Of a stretch of 6,089 bases of DNA, positions 3,857 through 6,089 are shown piece after piece. Origin of the DNA: Flavobacteriales bacterium UBA720 (lineage in GTDB: Bacteria; Bacteroidota; Bacteroidia; Flavobacteriales; Weeksellaceae); assembly GCA_002297505.1 (NCBI GenBank), contig DBLQ01000119.1, positions 3,939 to 10,027 of the forward strand. Direction: 5' to 3'. Every line of letters starts with the position of its first letter. Position 1 is the first letter of the stretch. The position numbers and the translations under genes were made by a program. Below the pieces are notes generated by a model, which saw only the letters and a list, made by a program, of their open reading frames with translations, had not been told where the DNA came from and searched no databases.

Positions 3857-5512
3857 TTGAAATATCTCTGCTTATTATTCACCAGTTTCCTTATTTCAAG
3901 CTGCTCAGAACATCCTGCTGAACAAATCGGCAAGAAAACAGAAAACCTGCTCTACGACAAGGCTTTTGAACTGCGGGAAATCAACCAGGTGGACAGCGCT
4001 TTTCTCTATTTTTTCCGGGCAAAGGACCTTTTCCTGCAACAGCACGACAGTTTCGGTGCAGCAAAATGCTTTGCCAATTTGGCCATCATTCAGGAGACCA
4101 AAGGTGATTATTTCGGAAGCCAGGAGAGTGCTACTGCGGCGATGAGCTTTTTTAATCCGAAGGACATCGCACAGTTCAATTACATTTCCATCAATTATAA
4201 TACATTGAGCATCGTTTCCAGTCATCTGAAAGAGTATCAGCGTGCTGTGCAATCTTACCGTCAGGCCATTCGATTCAGCACAGATTCTATTAACAAAAAT
4301 ATTTATAGAAACAATCTGGCCAATGCCTTCAAAAAGCAAAAGCGTTATAACGAGGCCATCGCGCTGTTTGAATCTCTGCTAAAGCAGTCTCAGACGCACG
4401 ATCCGGCATTTGCGAGAGTATTATCCAACTATGCCCAGACCAGATGGCTCCAGAATCCAAACTATAATCCTGTGCCTGCCATGTGGAAGGCGATGGCCAT
4501 CCGACTGTCAGAAGCAGATGACTGGGGCCTCAACTCCAGCTATGCGCATCTTGCGGATTATTATCTGCGGAAACAACCTGATTCTGCCAAATTCTATGCG
4601 AGTAAAATGCTGGACACGGCGCAAAAAATCAAAAGTCCGGATGATCAGCTGGAAGCCTTACAGAAACTCATTGTTCTGGATCCGGGAAATTATACTTCTC
4701 ATTTCAACCGTTTCCAGACGCTGAGTGACAGCCTGCAGACAGCACGCAATAAGGCTAAAAATCAATTTGCCCTCATCCGTTACGAAACCGAAAAGAACAA
4801 ATCTGATTTCCTGAGAGCCCAGGCAGATAGCATTCAAAAACAAAATCACATCATCCGGCAGTATTTCATCATCGGAATTATCGTTCTGCTGCTGGTCTTA
4901 TCTTTTTTATGGTTCAGGAAAAGGCAGCAGCGCCTGCAATTGCAAGTCAAAAATACCGAACTGCAATATTCCAAAAAAGTACATGACCGCGTTGCCAACA
5001 GGATCTATCAGATTATTTCCTTCATTGAGAATACTTTGAATCCTGACAGAAACTCCATCCTTTTTGCCTTAGAAAATGTATATGAAACATCGCGTGACAT
5101 TTCGTACGAGAAAGCTGATGTGAGCGAAAAGCAAAATTACCGCGACCAGCTATCGCAAATGCTGGGATCCTATTCTTCGCCGGAGAGTACCAAAGTTCTG
5201 ATCATCGGGAATGAGGATGAAATCTGGCAGGATACCAATCTGGTTCAGAAGACAGAAATCTATCTTGTGCTACAGGAACTGATGACCAATATGAAAAAAC
5301 ACAGCCGGGCGAGCATTGTTTCTATAAAATTTTCAAAGAACCAAGAGCACGTAAGTGTCTCATACACAGATAATGGCATAGGCATTTCAGAACTTGCTCC
5401 GAAAAACGGACTACAGAATATGGAAAACCGTATTAAAACGATCAATGGAACCCTTATTTTTGAAACGGGAATCAATAATCTGTTGAAAATCAACATTGCT
5501 TTTCCTGTATAA
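3857..5512 (+). CDS. TPR-containing sensor histidine kinase
   Basis: A 551-residue two-component sensor. Residues 1-16 form a lipoprotein signal with lipobox ISSC (Cys16). Residues 28-290 are helical with TPR-like repeats, for example AFLYFFRAKDLF (48-59), AVQSYRQAI (130-138) and YNEAIALFESLL (164-175). A coiled-coil-like stretch (290-330) precedes one membrane helix (335-352), then a dimerisation domain with phospho-acceptor His376 in KKVHDRVANRI, as in HisKA_3/NarX-type kinases. The HATPase_c domain shows the N-box ELMTNMKKH (474-482), G1 box DNGIGI (505-510) and G2 box NGLQNMENRI (517-526), with a short ATP lid. TPRs would lie in the periplasm and the kinase in the cytoplasm. The start is TTG at 3857, the only usual start after an in-frame stop at 3839. 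The response regulator follows 13 bp downstream. The ligand is unknown. Confidence 0.93.
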   Translation: MKYLCLLFTSFLISSCSEHPAEQIGKKTENLLYDKAFELREINQVDSAFLYFFRAKDLFLQQHDSFGAAKCFANLAIIQETKGDYFGSQESATAAMSFFNPKDIAQFNYISINYNTLSIVSSHLKEYQRAVQSYRQAIRFSTDSINKNIYRNNLANAFKKQKRYNEAIALFESLLKQSQTHDPAFARVLSNYAQTRWLQNPNYNPVPAMWKAMAIRLSEADDWGLNSSYAHLADYYLRKQPDSAKFYASKMLDTAQKIKSPDDQLEALQKLIVLDPGNYTSHFNRFQTLSDSLQTARNKAKNQFALIRYETEKNKSDFLRAQADSIQKQNHIIRQYFIIGIIVLLLVLSFLWFRKRQQRLQLQVKNTELQYSKKVHDRVANRIYQIISFIENTLNPDRNSILFALENVYETSRDISYEKADVSEKQNYRDQLSQMLGSYSSPESTKVLIIGNEDEIWQDTNLVQKTEIYLVLQELMTNMKKHSRASIVSIKFSKNQEHVSVSYTDNGIGISELAPKNGLQNMENRIKTINGTLIFETGINNLLKINIAFPV

Positions 5513-5525
5513 AAATACAAATCTT

Positions 5526-6089
5526 ATGTTCAAAAATGTTTTAATAGCCGAAGATTACGAAAGCTCCAACATATCTGTTCAGAAAGCGCTGAGCGACTTC
5601 AAAGTGCTTCATACAGATTACGTTAATTATTGTGACGATGCGCTGAGCAAGGTTAAGATGCAGCTGCAGGAAAACCAACCTTTTGACTTGCTGATTACCG
5701 ATTTGTCATTTGATGAGGATCACCGACCGCAGAAACTGAAAGGCGGCAGGGAACTCATCAGTGCGGTGCGGGAGGTTCAGCCGGATCTGAAAGTCATCGT
5801 ATTCTCCGCGGAAAAAAAAGAAGTCCTTATCGAAAAACTTTTTGAGGAAAACCATATCAACGGCTATGTCAAGAAAGGGCGTGAGGATGTTAAGGATCTT
5901 AAAAAGGCTATCCGCGCGGTTTACAATCATGAAAAATACCTCACATACGAACTGAAAGGTAAGAGCGAAGTCAGAAACGCCTTCGAGTTTTCTGATTACG
6001 ACACTTTGCTGGTTTCCCTTCTAGCCGGCGGAACCATGCTGAAGGACATCCCCAACTACTTAAAAGATCACAATATTAAGCCTGCAAGT
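5526..6089 (+). CDS. Response regulator, REC plus HTH, 3' partial
   Basis: The first 188 residues are present; the window ends before the stop. The receiver domain (1-130) shows VLIAEDYESS with the acidic pair E9-D10, the phospho-acceptor D59 in LLITDLSF, S94 in VIVFSAEK and K116 in NGYVKK, so all key REC residues are intact. The C-terminal part (from about 156) reads FSDYDTLLVSLLAGGTMLKDIPNYLKDHNIKPAS, the start of a NarL/LuxR-like helix-turn-helix in the divergent form common in Bacteroidota, where an IKP segment precedes the recognition region. It is the likely partner of the kinase encoded 13 bp upstream and would act as a DNA-binding regulator after phosphotransfer from His376. The ATG at 5526 places the first REC strand directly at the N-terminus, as usual. 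Confidence 0.94.
   Translation, partial: MFKNVLIAEDYESSNISVQKALSDFKVLHTDYVNYCDDALSKVKMQLQENQPFDLLITDLSFDEDHRPQKLKGGRELISAVREVQPDLKVIVFSAEKKEVLIEKLFEENHINGYVKKGREDVKDLKKAIRAVYNHEKYLTYELKGKSEVRNAFEFSDYDTLLVSLLAGGTMLKDIPNYLKDHNIKPAS

Noticed and set aside
3905..4339. 144-codon ORF on the minus strand opposite the kinase
   Set aside because: It lies fully inside the TPR coding sequence, has no promoter signal and reads as an antisense shadow.
1..6089. CRISPR array, insertion sequence, phage or integration site
   Set aside because: No spaced direct repeats, transposase, integrase or duplicated tRNA 3' end is visible. The tRNAs would be possible integration sites, but the flanking genes are ordinary housekeeping or regulatory genes.

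Overview
The window looks like chromosomal DNA from a member of the Bacteroidota, most likely a Flavobacteriia species near Chryseobacterium/Epilithonimonas. The evidence is: TAnnTTTG-type promoter boxes, no Shine-Dalgarno sequences before any start, a tRNA without an encoded CCA, a DUF3127 protein, and a TPR sensor kinase paired with a Bacteroidota-style response regulator. The genus is an inference from general protein flavour; no database search was possible.

Layout. Positions 1-179 carry two minus-strand tRNA genes, Leu(UAG) then Gly(GCC), the latter cut by the window edge. They are driven by a well-matched flavobacterial promoter at 220-250 with a long A-tract upstream. On the plus strand follow a small DUF3127 protein with an SSB-like acidic tail (348-728), aat for N-degron tagging (809-1456), and a DMT/EamA exporter (1453-2337) that starts at a TTG overlapping the aat stop. 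An uncharacterised single-pass membrane protein (2334-3230, minus) converges on the exporter, and the two genes share the four bases TTAA as stop codons.

The stretch 3231-3856 is the least explained part. It holds phased A-tract repeats, several promoter-like boxes, a run of inverted repeats, a 55-codon ORF with a hydrophobic N-terminus (3608-3775), and a strong Rho-independent terminator (3801-3831). Together these suggest an independent short transcript of roughly 450 nt that encodes a small exported peptide, acts as a structured RNA, or both.

Two bases after that terminator a new promoter box starts a two-component operon. It consists of a lipoprotein-type TPR histidine kinase (3857-5512, TTG start) and, 13 bp later, its response regulator (5526 onward, truncated by the window end). 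The kinase would sense through periplasmic TPRs and phosphorylate Asp59 of the regulator, which carries a C-terminal helix-turn-helix. A small secreted peptide directly upstream of a periplasmic-TPR kinase is the most intriguing arrangement here, but a ligand-receptor link is only a hypothesis.
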